Assembly (NCBI RefSeq): GCF_007859655.1
Contig: NZ_CP042304.1
Location: 2,723,501-2,787,500, forward strand
From: Devosia ginsengisoli
GTDB lineage: Bacteria; Pseudomonadota; Alphaproteobacteria; Rhizobiales; Devosiaceae
Direction of reading: 5' to 3'
Length of the DNA stretch: 64,000 nucleotides
Shown: positions 25,316 through 33,296 of the stretch, in pieces
Layout: each line of letters begins with the position of its first letter
Position numbering within the stretch: position 1 is the stretch's first letter
Made by a program: the position numbers and the translations under genes
Notes under the pieces: generated by a model
Seen by the model: only the letters and a program-made list of their open reading frames with translations
Databases searched by the model: none
What the model was told of the DNA's origin: nothing

Positions 25316-26404
25316 TCAGATCGCCGTGCCGCTGGCCTGGTCGAACAGGTACATGCGGGCGGTGTTGAAGTAGTAGGTACCGTCGCCGAGCCGGTCGGTA
25401 TCCGGCCCGACCTCGATCGCCGCGGTGATCGTGCTGCCGCCGAATTCGGCGGTCAGGAACTGGCTGGAACCGATATATTCGGCGACCTTGACGCGCAGCT
25501 CGACCGGCGCGCTTTCATCACTCTGCGATTCAGCCGAAAAATGCTCCGGCCTGAGGCCAAGCTTGACCGCGCGCGCCGGCGCCGCGGCTGCCCGGGCGGC
25601 GAGCCGTGCCGGCACCGGCAGGGTAAAGCCGGAGCCCCGCACCGACAGCCGGCCGGCATCGTCCACCAGTTCCCCATCGAGCAGGTTCATCGCCGGGGAG
25701 CCGATGAACGAGGCCACGAACAGGTTGCATGGCGCGTTGTAGACATCGCGCGGCGAACCTGTCTGCTGGATGACCCCGTCCTTCATGATGACGATGCGAT
25801 CCGCCATGGTCATGGCTTCGATCTGATCATGCGTGACGTAGATCATCGTGCGGCCCAGCCGCTTGTGCAGGAGCGCCAGTTCGGTGCGCATGGTGGCGCG
25901 CAGCTTGGCGTCGAGGTTGGACAACGGCTCATCAAACAGGAAGCAATAGGCGTCGCGCACGATGGCGCGCCCCATGGCAACGCGCTGGCGCTGTCCCCCG
26001 GACAGGTCGCGCGGGCGGCGCTCCAGATAGGGCGTGAGCTCCAGCATGTCCGCCACATTGCGCACGCGAGCTGCTATCTCGGCTTTGGATGTACCCGCCA
26101 GGCGCAGCGCGAAGGACATGTTTTCCGCGACATTCATATGCGGGTAGAGAGCGTATGATTGAAACACCATGGCGATGTCGCGATCCTTGGGCGGCGCCCA
26201 GGTAACGTCTCGTCCGCCAATATGGATGGTGCCGCCGGATACTTCCTCCAGCCCGGCGATCATCCGCAGGGTCGTTGACTTGCCACAGCCCGAAGGCCCG
26301 ACAAACACGACAAATTCGCCCTCGGCCGCAGACAGATTGAGGTCGCGAATGATATTGACGTTGCCGTAGGATTTCGACACGCCATTAAGCTGAATGCCGG
26401 TCAT
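25316..26404 (-). CDS. ABC transporter ATP-binding protein (MalK/UgpC family)
   Basis: 362 residues, the normal MalK length. VFVGPSGCGKSTTLRMIAGL near residue 33 is Walker A, VFQSYALYPHMNV near 80 the Q-loop, LSGGQRQRVAMGRA near 134 the signature, and CFLFDEPLSNLDAKLR near 153 Walker B and D-loop. VTHDQIEAM near 190 is the H-loop. A C-terminal TOBE/MalK regulatory domain follows (KLGLRPEHF near 278). It energises the importer encoded downstream. It is the first gene after promoter P2 and its operator. Confidence 0.93.
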   Translation of the reverse strand: MTGIQLNGVSKSYGNVNIIRDLNLSAAEGEFVVFVGPSGCGKSTTLRMIAGLEEVSGGTIHIGGRDVTWAPPKDRDIAMVFQSYALYPHMNVAENMSFALRLAGTSKAEIAARVRNVADMLELTPYLERRPRDLSGGQRQRVAMGRAIVRDAYCFLFDEPLSNLDAKLRATMRTELALLHKRLGRTMIYVTHDQIEAMTMADRIVIMKDGVIQQTGSPRDVYNAPCNLFVASFIGSPAMNLLDGELVDDAGRLSVRGSGFTLPVPARLAARAAAAPARAVKLGLRPEHFSAESQSDESAPVELRVKVAEYIGSSQFLTAEFGGSTITAAIEVGPDTDRLGDGTYYFNTARMYLFDQASGTAI

Positions 26405-26456
26405 GATTGTTCGCCCAAATTCAGCTCCTGCATTGCTATCCTCTACAGCTTCACAC

Positions 26457-26503
26457 TAGGAAACACGTGTTTCCTATTTAGAGACACGATTTTTCAAAGT
26501 CAA
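26457..26503 (-). promoter_or_regulatory. Promoter P2 with LacI-type operator, upstream of the importer operon
   Basis: On the minus strand TTGACT (26503..26498), 17 bases and TAAATA (26480..26475) form a sigma-70 promoter. The perfect 20-base palindrome TAGGAAACACGTGTTTCCTA (26457-26476) overlaps the end of the -10 box and the start site. Spacer, spacing to the operator and even the GAAAAATCG in the spacer match promoter P1. Both operons are therefore very likely controlled by one repressor. Confidence 0.85.
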
Positions 26504-26671
26504 TTGCTTTGCGTGCTTCATGTTTGAAGGTTCTATTTCCGCCGGGCATGCGGCACAACCGAGGTAACGTGACCGCGAGATTCCGCTGCCTGCCTCTCCT
26601 ATGTCATATGACACGCACTCCTTAAGCTCCCTACCCGATACGTTCAGGCGCGTTGCACGGCTTCATGCTAA

Positions 26672-27058
26672 TGTGTTCACGTCCCTAAAATCGACAAATG
26701 CGCGCCTGACTTCGCCACGATCACTGAGACCGTTGGCCTCGAGGGCTTTGCTCAAGCCGGCGCGCCGGCTCTGCAGGCGTACCAGGGCGGTTCTTATGGC
26801 GTCATGATGGAGCGGAACGAGGCGCTCTACAGGATTACCGTTGGCGAGAATCCCGATTTCAAGATCGCCGCCTTCGCCTCTCGCGGCACGCCGACTGGCA
26901 TCGACGTGTTCAAGGTTCTTGAGGAAGGCGTGCTGCCTGTTAGGGACATTGGTATGGCGGGCAAGGGCGGCGGCCAAATCGGCGCGGGCATTGTCAGTGC
27001 ACCAGTGGAGTGCTTTCGCGAGGCAGCCGAACGGCTTTCGGTTCCCAGCTTTAGGTAG
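26672..27058 (+). pseudogene. C-terminal remnant of a DUF1116 (YlbE-like) protein
   Basis: An uninterrupted frame of about 128 codons follows a stop and lacks a start. It reads GLEGFAQAGAPALQAYQGG, then YRITVGENPDFKIAAFASRG, TPTGIDVFKVLEEGVLPVRD and GGGQIGAGIVSAPVECFREA. From memory, the TPTGIDVRKV segment and the closing GGQIGAG(x)RAPLECF block are the C-terminus of DUF1116 proteins, often found beside fdrA-like genes in purine and carbamate metabolism. About three quarters of the protein is missing. No ribosome site precedes it, so it is a decayed gene. Confidence 0.55.
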
Positions 27059-27960
27059 GAGCGTCTATCGTCCTGGTCCGCGAGCGACCTTACCGAACGA
27101 CCCTGACCACCAAATTTGACCTTCTTCAATTCGCGTGGCAACGAGCCCACCAGGCACGCGATCTATCATTTTGTCGGTCACTGTGTTCCAGGCCAAAGCC
27201 GCCGCAGTACGAGCAACGTCCGGTCCAATCTCTGTTGTTAGGACTAGCGTGATTGTGGCACGGCGCCAAATCCGCGATGGAGCTTCCCGTCAACTGATAC
27301 TATTCCGGTGTGAATGGACAGAAATCAATGCCAAAGGAAAAGCCTCGTTGATTTCACTGGGATTTTTTCGTGGCGGAGCAGGTCATGAACCTGCGTCCTC
27401 CAGGTCGAAAGTTTTCAGGCGCGCGTTAGCGGCAGCAGACAGAAATGTCTGTGCGCCTATGTGCAAGTCGCCTGCATAACCATCAATAACCAATTGTTTT
27501 AGTTAGTTAACCCGCTCCATCCATCATTGGACGGAGAACAGGAAATGCCGATAATAGCTGTGATACTGGCGCCGACGAACGGACCCGACCATCGAGCAGT
27601 GAGGCAGGCCTAGAACCGACAAAGCCTAAGGAAGCTGATTTTGCAGCCGCTGCAACTGCCAGTAGAACCAGACCGAGACGCACTAGCGCGAATGCTACGG
27701 CGATGGTGTGCCGCCAAAAATGCTTTCTGAGGGCGCGGGCGGCGCGGATACCGATGGGTTACTGCATCCGCTGGAATTGGACGGCGCGGCGTTCGTAGGC
27801 CCTGGCTAGTACACACAACTCTTCAGAGCGAAGCGGCACTCCCGCGGGCAAATGCAAAATACAAATCGCTCTCTTGAAGCAGCCGATTGCGCGCTGCTGC
27901 TCGCTTCTTGCTGATTCCTATTTGATTCCGGCGTATCGTGGTGCCGACTGAGAGACAAAG
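27059..27960. other. Gene-free stretch next to tRNA-fMet
   Basis: I see no frame with family motifs or a ribosome site on either strand. The G+C content and codon phase look decayed. The only structured piece is a tRNA 3'-half-like segment at about 27375-27410. Together with the DUF1116 remnant this looks like an eroded insertion on the 3' side of the tRNA gene. Confidence 0.5.
27375..27410 (-). other. tRNA 3'-half-like segment
   Basis: Read on the minus strand this gives a five-pair T stem, GCAGG TTCATGA CCTGC, followed by CTCCGCCA, which looks like a T arm and the 3' strand of an acceptor stem. The loop lacks the usual A58, the CCA end is not present and there is no matching 5' half. It may be an attachment-site scar or chance. 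Confidence 0.3.
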
Positions 27961-27962
27961 GA

Positions 27963-27999
27963 AAACCCCAGATAAGCGCTTGGCTTAACTGGGGTTTTT
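27963..27999 (-). terminator. Rho-independent terminator after tRNA-fMet
   Basis: The plus strand reads CCCCAGATAAGC, a short loop and GCTTAACTGGGG, with A4 before and T6 after. The hairpin therefore has a U tract in both directions. On the minus strand it lies directly 3' of the tRNA CCA end. Confidence 0.8.
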
Positions 28000-28076
<77 letters not shown>

Positions 28077-28140
28077 TCAAATAGTCGATAACAGTGCCGG
28101 TGGGCCGTCATCACTGCGACCGTGGTCGCGACGTGAGGCG

Positions 28141-28169
28141 TATATAGGGGCTCGGGGCCGATAGCTCAA
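28141..28169 (-). promoter_or_regulatory. Promoter of tRNA-fMet
   Basis: On the minus strand TTGAGC (28169..28164), exactly 17 bases, then TATATA (28146..28141), about 65 bases before the tRNA 5' end. A GC-rich segment follows the -10 box, a common feature of stringently controlled stable-RNA promoters. Confidence 0.7.
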
Positions 28170-28313
28170 CCCCAAAAGCAGGCTGCATGACGCTTTTTTG
28201 ACGATGCGATTTTCCGGCCCCGCCACTCCGTCCATTCAGCCGGCACCGGCCAGCGCGTTTCCAGCAGCAGGGATCACCGCCCGCGGCTCGGAAACGCGAC
28301 GGAACAAGGATTT

Positions 28314-28352
28314 AGAGCATTTCGGCGTTTCAACCAGACGACGAAATGCTCT
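28314..28352. repeat. Extragenic hairpin (AGAGCATTTCG type)
   Basis: AGAGCATTTCG at 28314-28324 is the reverse complement of CGAAATGCTCT at 28342-28352, enclosing a 17-base loop. It lies between the tRNA promoter and the aldo/keto reductase gene. I recall this sequence as a dispersed palindrome in Hyphomicrobiales. Only one copy is in this window. Confidence 0.6.
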
Positions 28353-28393
28353 ATTGTGGCCGCCCTTCCATACCAGTTTCCGAGATACACCTG

Positions 28394-29431
28394 ATGAAAT
28401 TGAAGCCGCTTGGCCGCACCGACCTGCTTGTGACCGAACTCTGCCTGGGCACCATGACCTGGGGCAGCCAGAACACCGAGGCGGAGGGCCATGCCCAGAT
28501 CGATATGGCGCTGGAGGCGGGCCTCAATTTCATGGACACGGCGGAAATCTACGCCGTGCCGCGCAGCCCCGAGACCTCGGGCCGCACCGAGGAAATCATC
28601 GGCAGCTGGTTCAAAAGGACCGGCAAGCGCGACAAGTGGATTCTCGCCTCCAAGGTGGCCGGCGGGCCGGTGGATTTCATCCGCAATGGCAGCCGCACCA
28701 GTGGCAAGACCCTGCGCCAGGCCTTCGAGGCCAGCCTGCGGCGCCTGCAGACCGATTATCTCGATCTCTACCAGATCCACTGGGCCGGCCGCGGCAGCTA
28801 CAATTTCGACGGCTCCTGGGATTACACGCCCCACAAGCAGGATACGGCGGACGTGCTCGCCAATATCGAGGACATGCTGGAAACGCTGGCCGCGCTGGTC
28901 AGGGAGGGCAAGCTGCGCCATGTCGGCGTCTCCAACGAGACCACCTGGGGCATTGCCCAGTGGCTGCGCATTGCCGAGGCAAAAGGCCTGCCCCGCCTCG
29001 TCTCCGTGCAGAACGAATATAACCTGCTGCGCCGTCAGTTCGATCTCGACCTGGCCGAGCTCAGCCACCACGAGAATGTCGGCCTGCTCGCCTATTCGCC
29101 ACTGGCCGGCGGCCTCATCACCGGTAAATATTTCGACGGGAAGATGCCCAAGGGCAGCCGTGGCGATTACCAGAAGGGCTTCTGGCGGCTCAACGAACAT
29201 TCCGAAGCCGCCGGCAAGCACTATCTGGCTCTGGCCGCCCGCCACGGGCTCGATCCGGCGCAGATGGCCATCGCCTTCGCGCTGACCCGCCCCTTCATGA
29301 CCTCGGTCATATTAGGCGCCACCAGCCCCGAACAACTGGCCAATGCCATCGGCGCGCGCGACCTGACGCTGTCGCCGGAGCTGTTGGCCGAAATCGACGC
29401 GATCCACCGCCGCTATCCACGCCCGATCTAA
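28394..29431 (+). CDS. Aldo/keto reductase, Tas-like
   Basis: 345 residues from ATG 28394 (MKLKPLGRTDLLVTELCLGT). AKR signatures are GLNFMDTAEIYAVP near residue 45 (catalytic Asp and Tyr), ILASKVAGG near 85 (Lys), YLDLYQIHW near 125 (His) and LLAYSPLAGGLITGKY near 230 for NADP binding. The insert PRSPETSGRTEEIIG and overall length match E. coli Tas. It reduces small carbonyls with NADPH; the natural substrate is unknown. It stands alone between a tRNA and a DUF599 gene. Confidence 0.88.
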   Translation: MKLKPLGRTDLLVTELCLGTMTWGSQNTEAEGHAQIDMALEAGLNFMDTAEIYAVPRSPETSGRTEEIIGSWFKRTGKRDKWILASKVAGGPVDFIRNGSRTSGKTLRQAFEASLRRLQTDYLDLYQIHWAGRGSYNFDGSWDYTPHKQDTADVLANIEDMLETLAALVREGKLRHVGVSNETTWGIAQWLRIAEAKGLPRLVSVQNEYNLLRRQFDLDLAELSHHENVGLLAYSPLAGGLITGKYFDGKMPKGSRGDYQKGFWRLNEHSEAAGKHYLALAARHGLDPAQMAIAFALTRPFMTSVILGATSPEQLANAIGARDLTLSPELLAEIDAIHRRYPRPI

Positions 29432-29462
29432 CACGGAAGCGTCTCACCGTCTGTTCCAACGT

Positions 29463-29537
29463 CATTCGCGCGAAGGCGGGGAATCCATTCTGGTCAACTC
29501 AGAGGTTGAAGAGTGGATTCCCGCCTTCGCGGGAATG
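29463..29537. repeat. Extragenic palindrome, ATTCCCGCCTTCGCGGGAATG type
   Basis: The left arm CGCGAAGGCGGGGAATCCA (29469-29487) and the right arm TGGATTCCCGCCTTCGCG (29513-29530) pair over a short loop, and each arm is itself partly palindromic. It lies between the aldo/keto reductase and DUF599 genes. A related unit lies at 32666-32700. Confidence 0.8.
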
Positions 29538-29579
29538 GCACAGTGGGTTATCAAGCAAGAACCTGCACCGGGGCATAGA

Positions 29580-30275
29580 ATGTCGACGACACTGATCTCC
29601 ACCCTGTTTCCGCTGATCTGCTACTTCGCCTACAATATCGTCGTGCCGCTGGTGGAGCGGATGCGGCCGTCGCTCTCGGCCATCATGAACATGCAGCGCC
29701 GCCGCTGGGTGGCCAATGCCGCCCTGCGCGAATCCCCGTTCGACGCCATATTGTCGGGCAATATCATGGGCTCGGTGAGCTTCCTGGCCTCCACCGCCGT
29801 CCTGCTCATCCTGGCCGTCTTCGCGGTGTTCGGCCAGGTGCCGGCGCTGATGACCACGCTCAATTCACTGTCGCTGGACCGGGTCTACACCACGCTGGAT
29901 GTGCAACTGCATCTGGTGGTCATGCTGACCATGTTCGTGCTGGCCTTTTTCGCCTTCACGCTGTCGCTGCGCCAGTTCAACCATTTCTGCATCATGCTGG
30001 GCGCGCTCGATCATTCCAGCCCCATTTCGGAGCCCGAGATCGAGGCCATCACCGCCATGAACGCGCTGGGCGCCCGCAATTTCAACAGCGGCGTGCGCGC
30101 CTATTATTTCTCGGTAGCCACCGTGGCCTGGTTCGCCTCCGAATGGCTGCCGATCGTGGCCTGCCTCGTGACCATCCTGATCCTGGCGCATCGCGAATTC
30201 TTTTCCTCGGCCCATCGCACCGCAGCCTCGGCCGCCATCATCGCGGCCCGCCGCCAGCAGGAAAAACGAGGCTAA
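29580..30275 (+). CDS. DUF599 family membrane protein
   Basis: 231 residues from ATG 29580 (MSTTLISTLFPLICYFAYNI). RRRWVANAALRESPFDAILS near residue 40 and NIMGSVSFLASTAVLLIL near 60 are hallmarks of DUF599. LRQFNHFCIMLGA near 130 is the next conserved block. Four hydrophobic segments suggest an inner-membrane protein. No function is known for the family. A longer upstream frame runs through the extragenic palindrome and is rejected. Confidence 0.8.
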   Translation: MSTTLISTLFPLICYFAYNIVVPLVERMRPSLSAIMNMQRRRWVANAALRESPFDAILSGNIMGSVSFLASTAVLLILAVFAVFGQVPALMTTLNSLSLDRVYTTLDVQLHLVVMLTMFVLAFFAFTLSLRQFNHFCIMLGALDHSSPISEPEIEAITAMNALGARNFNSGVRAYYFSVATVAWFASEWLPIVACLVTILILAHREFFSSAHRTAASAAIIAARRQQEKRG

Positions 30276-30289
30276 GCGCACCCACCAGA

Positions 30290-30380
30290 GACCTCATGGT
30301 GAGCTTGTCGAACCACGAGGTCGAGCGAGTGGAGGCTTGGGTGCCACGCCCCCATGGTTCGACGAGCTCACCATGAGACC
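30290..30380. repeat. Inverted pair of CCTCATGGTGAGC-type extragenic repeats
   Basis: CTCATGGTGAGCTTGTCGAA (from 30293) is mirrored by the reverse complement of TTCGACGAGCTCACCATGAG ending at 30377, with one mismatch. The pair fills the gap between two convergent genes and could serve as a bidirectional transcription stop. Further copies are at 34771-34869 and 40545-40580. Confidence 0.85.
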
Positions 30381-30389
30381 TACCAGAGC

Positions 30390-31655
30390 CTACTTCGTCT
30401 TGGTCTTGCCTGACGCGCCGGTGCCGGCCGGCCCGGTCAGCCGCACCAGGTTGTCGGCGGCGAGCTGATAGCCCTGGTCGGCCGCCTGCTGGTAATAGCC
30501 GATCGCCGTGGCCCGGTCGGCCGTGACGCCCAGCCCGTTCTCATAGATATGGCCCATATTGTTGAGCGCGATGGGCTGGTCGCTATCGGCGGCAAGCTGG
30601 GTCCATTTCAGCGCCTCTTCATAGTCGACATCGGTGCCCAGCCCGTCGAGATAGAGCAGGCCCAGATTGACCGCAGCGCGCATTTCTCCGCCTTCGGCCG
30701 CTTCCCGATACAGCTCCAGCGCCCGCTCATAGTCCTGCGCCACGCCATTGCCGTCCTCATAGAGCAGCGCCAGGTTGTGCTTGGCCAGCGCCAGACCCTG
30801 GTCGGCCGCCTGCTGATAGAGCTCCGCCGCAGCCGCGACATCGGCCTCCACCCCCTCGCCATTCTCCAGCAGGAAGGCCAGGTTGTTCTGGCCATACATG
30901 TCGCCCTGGTCGGCCGCCAGCCGATAGAGCTCTGCCGCCCGCGCCAGGTCGGTTGGCCGCCCCAACCCGTCCTGCAGCAGCTTGCCCAGATTGACCTGGC
31001 CGGATGCATCGCCCTGCGACACCGCCAGTTCGAACCAGGCCGCGGCGGCGACATAGTCGCGTGGCACGCCCAGCCCTTCTTCATACATCAGCCCCAGATT
31101 GGACTGCGCCTTGCTCATGCCCTGCTCGGCCGCCGCGCGATACCAGCGCGCCGCCTGCGTATAGTCCTGCGTCAGCCCCTCGCCGAAATCGTAGCTTAGC
31201 CCAAGGCTGTTCTGCGCCAGCGCGAAGCCGGCTTCCGCCCCCTCCGTCAGCAGTTGCGCGCCGCGTTCCATGTCCATCGGCACGCCATCGCCGGTGGTCA
31301 GCATGTCGCCGAAAATGGCCAGCGCCACCACATTGCCATCCGCCGCCGCTTCCTCGAACAGCGGCACCGCGCTTTGCGTATCGCCGTCGGCATAATAGGC
31401 CCGCGCCAGCCAGCCCTTGACCTGGGCCGAGCCCGGCTCCGCGGCCAGCGCCTTGGTGCAGGCGTCGATGGCGGCATCGGTGTCGATCTCCCAGCTTTCG
31501 CGGCCGATGCTTTCGAACCCGGTCTCGAACTGGCTCGCCGCTTCCGCCGCACAGGCATCGAATGCCGGCCCGGCCAGAACGGGCGAGGCCATGCCCACCG
31601 GCGCAACAAAGGTCCATGCCAACAGACCCCGCCGCAAGCCCTTCAATCCGCTCAT
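30390..31655 (-). CDS. Sel1-repeat (TPR-like) secreted or periplasmic protein
   Basis: 421 residues from ATG 31655, which has GGAGGAGAG upstream. A signal peptide (RGLLAWTFVAPVGMASPVLA) precedes a Cys-containing segment. About nine 36-residue Sel1 repeats follow, with the pattern A..LG.MYE.G.GV..D...A..WY..AA.QG (for example NLGLMYEEGLGVPRDYVAAA and NNMGHIYENGLGVTADRATA). Such solenoids bind partner proteins and occur in envelope stress and secretion contexts. It is convergent with DUF599 and has no operon partners, so its role is unknown. Confidence 0.85.
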   Translation of the reverse strand: MSGLKGLRRGLLAWTFVAPVGMASPVLAGPAFDACAAEAASQFETGFESIGRESWEIDTDAAIDACTKALAAEPGSAQVKGWLARAYYADGDTQSAVPLFEEAAADGNVVALAIFGDMLTTGDGVPMDMERGAQLLTEGAEAGFALAQNSLGLSYDFGEGLTQDYTQAARWYRAAAEQGMSKAQSNLGLMYEEGLGVPRDYVAAAAWFELAVSQGDASGQVNLGKLLQDGLGRPTDLARAAELYRLAADQGDMYGQNNLAFLLENGEGVEADVAAAAELYQQAADQGLALAKHNLALLYEDGNGVAQDYERALELYREAAEGGEMRAAVNLGLLYLDGLGTDVDYEEALKWTQLAADSDQPIALNNMGHIYENGLGVTADRATAIGYYQQAADQGYQLAADNLVRLTGPAGTGASGKTKTK

Positions 31656-31866
31656 CGCACTCTCCTCCACCAGCCGCCGCCACACTCTACCCAAGCCCCA
31701 CACAGGAGCAAGCGGGCGCAAGCTGCATGACCGCAAGCGCGGCGCAGCCGCAGCGCGGCCATGGAATGGCACGCCCCGTTAGGGACGTGACATTACATGA
31801 CCTTGACATTCACCTAATCCGGTCGCTTTATGCGCGCCAGCAAGCCCAACCGACCCGTCGCAGCCC

Positions 31867-32178
31867 ATGCTCGTCTGCCAGTGCAACATGATTACGTCGA
31901 AGGAGATCGAGGATATCGTCCTCGACCTGCTCCGTGCCGATCCGTGGCAGCTTGTCGTGCCCGCCAAGGTCTATTCGGAACTCAATCGCCGCGCCAAATG
32001 CGGCGGCTGCGTGCCGAATGTGGTGGACATTATCGTCCGCGTCACCGAAAACTACCACTCGCAGCAAGCCCAACAGTCAGGCGAAGTCCTCTCGCTTCCG
32101 ACTGGGCTCGAAAAGCTCAAGCAGCAACGGAGTGGAGTACGTCGTGAAAGGCGAAGCACAAGTCATCGAGCGGCTTAA
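31867..32178 (+). CDS. bfd: Bacterioferritin-associated ferredoxin
   Basis: 103 residues. The [2Fe-2S] ligands are visible as [10 protein letters not shown] (C4, C6) and [12 protein letters not shown] (Cys pair near 45-48), the Fer2_BFD pattern. Bfd donates electrons to release iron from bacterioferritin. The gene overlaps the start of bfr by 35 bases in another frame, so the two are co-translated. The C-terminal 35 residues or so, read from the overlap region, are longer than in many Bfd proteins. Confidence 0.88.
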   Translation: MLVCQCNMITSKEIEDIVLDLLRADPWQLVVPAKVYSELNRRAKCGGCVPNVVDIIVRVTENYHSQQAQQSGEVLSLPTGLEKLKQQRSGVRRERRSTSHRAA

Positions 32179-32629
32179 CGAAGCCCTCTTTCTCGAACTC
32201 GGTGCGGTCAATCAGTATTGGGTTCATTTTCGTCTTCTCGACGATTGGGGCTACAAGAAGCTGGCTTCCAAGGAACGCGCCGAATCCATTGAAGAAATGC
32301 ATCATGCCGATCGCCTGATCGAGCGCATCATCTTCCTCGAAGGCCATCCCAACCTGCAGCGCGTCGCGCCTTTGCGAATCGGCCAGACCATCAAGGAAGT
32401 GCTCGAAGCGGATCTCGCCGGCGAATACGACGCCCGCGCCGCCTACAAGGCCAGCCGCGAGCTCTGCGAACAGCTCGGCGACTATGTCTCCAAGAATCTG
32501 TTCGAGGCGCTGCTGACCGACGAGGAAGGCCATATCGACTTCCTCGAGACCCAGCTCGAACTGCTCGACAAGATCGGTCCCGAAAAATACGGCCAGCTCA
32601 ATTCGGCCTCGGCCGACGAAGCCGAATAA
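32144..32629 (+). CDS. bfr: Bacterioferritin
   Basis: 161 residues from GTG 32144, chosen because GGAG lies upstream and the protein then starts (M)[19 protein letters not shown], the normal Bfr N-terminus. Di-iron ligands are in [16 protein letters not shown] (E18), [16 protein letters not shown] (E51, H54), [13 protein letters not shown] (E94) and [14 protein letters not shown] (E127, H130). The heme-binding Met52 is present in EEMHHA. It stores iron in a 24-mer cage. A longer in-frame reading inside bfd is not credible. Confidence 0.95.
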   Translation: MKGEAQVIERLNEALFLELGAVNQYWVHFRLLDDWGYKKLASKERAESIEEMHHADRLIERIIFLEGHPNLQRVAPLRIGQTIKEVLEADLAGEYDARAAYKASRELCEQLGDYVSKNLFEALLTDEEGHIDFLETQLELLDKIGPEKYGQLNSASADEAE

Positions 32630-32665
32630 CATCGAATGCGGGGCGGCAGTGCCGCCCTCCCCCCC

Positions 32666-32700
32666 ACGGAGTCATCCCTGCGAAAGCAGGGACCTCCGTT
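32666..32700. repeat. Extragenic palindrome between bfr and the VOC gene
   Basis: ACGGAG/CTCCGT arms flank TCATCCCTGCGAAAGCAGGGAC, whose inner CCCTGC/GCAGGG form a second stem. T-rich sequence follows (TTTCTTTTTT), so it may double as the bfr terminator. Confidence 0.7.
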
Positions 32701-32738
32701 TCTTTTTTGCCCTTGCCGTTCTGGCAACGGAGACGTCC

Positions 32739-33161
32739 ATGACCTGGCATACCGGCCGCCTCATCGACCATGTCCATCTGCGCGCCAGGAACTACATGGC
32801 CACCCGCTATTTCTACGAAAAGGTGCTGGCCGCGCTCGATGTCAAGATCGAACATGCCGGCGAAGGCTGGTTCCAGGTCGATGAACTCTTCGTCGATGGC
32901 GCCGATGCCCGCACCCTGCCGACCCATGTCCACCTGGCCTTCCAGGCCCGCAGCCGCGACATGGTCGATGCCTTCCACAAGGCCGCCCTCGCCGCCGGCG
33001 GCAAGGACAATGGCCGGCCCGGCGAACGCGACTACCACCCCGGCTATTACGGCGCCTTCGTGCTCGACCCCGACGGCAACAATATCGAAGCCGTCTACCA
33101 CGGCCCCGTCCGCCGCTCGGCCGACTCGGTCAGGCTCGATCCCGTTCCGCCGTCGAATTGA
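32739..33161 (+). CDS. VOC-family (glyoxalase/dioxygenase-like) protein
   Basis: 140 residues from ATG 32739 (MTWHTGRLIDHVHLRARNYM). One vicinal-oxygen-chelate module is visible: IDHVHL with the first histidine, THVHLAFQARSRDMVDAFH in the middle, and YYGAFVLDPDGNNIEAVYH with the metal-ligand glutamate. Single-module VOC proteins of this type (glyoxalase-like, Glo_EDI_BRP) often act on aldehydes or in antibiotic resistance. No partner gene clarifies the substrate. Confidence 0.85.
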   Translation: MTWHTGRLIDHVHLRARNYMATRYFYEKVLAALDVKIEHAGEGWFQVDELFVDGADARTLPTHVHLAFQARSRDMVDAFHKAALAAGGKDNGRPGERDYHPGYYGAFVLDPDGNNIEAVYHGPVRRSADSVRLDPVPPSN

Positions 33162-33296
33162 TGCCGCATTGCCCGCCTAACATTACCCGGTGAGCGAAAA
33201 AGGGATGGCGGCAGAATCGTCCTGGACCGCGGCGCTGCGGCGCCGGGACCCCGAACTCGATAAGCCAGCGCATGTCGCGCTGACCCCGAGAAAGGT

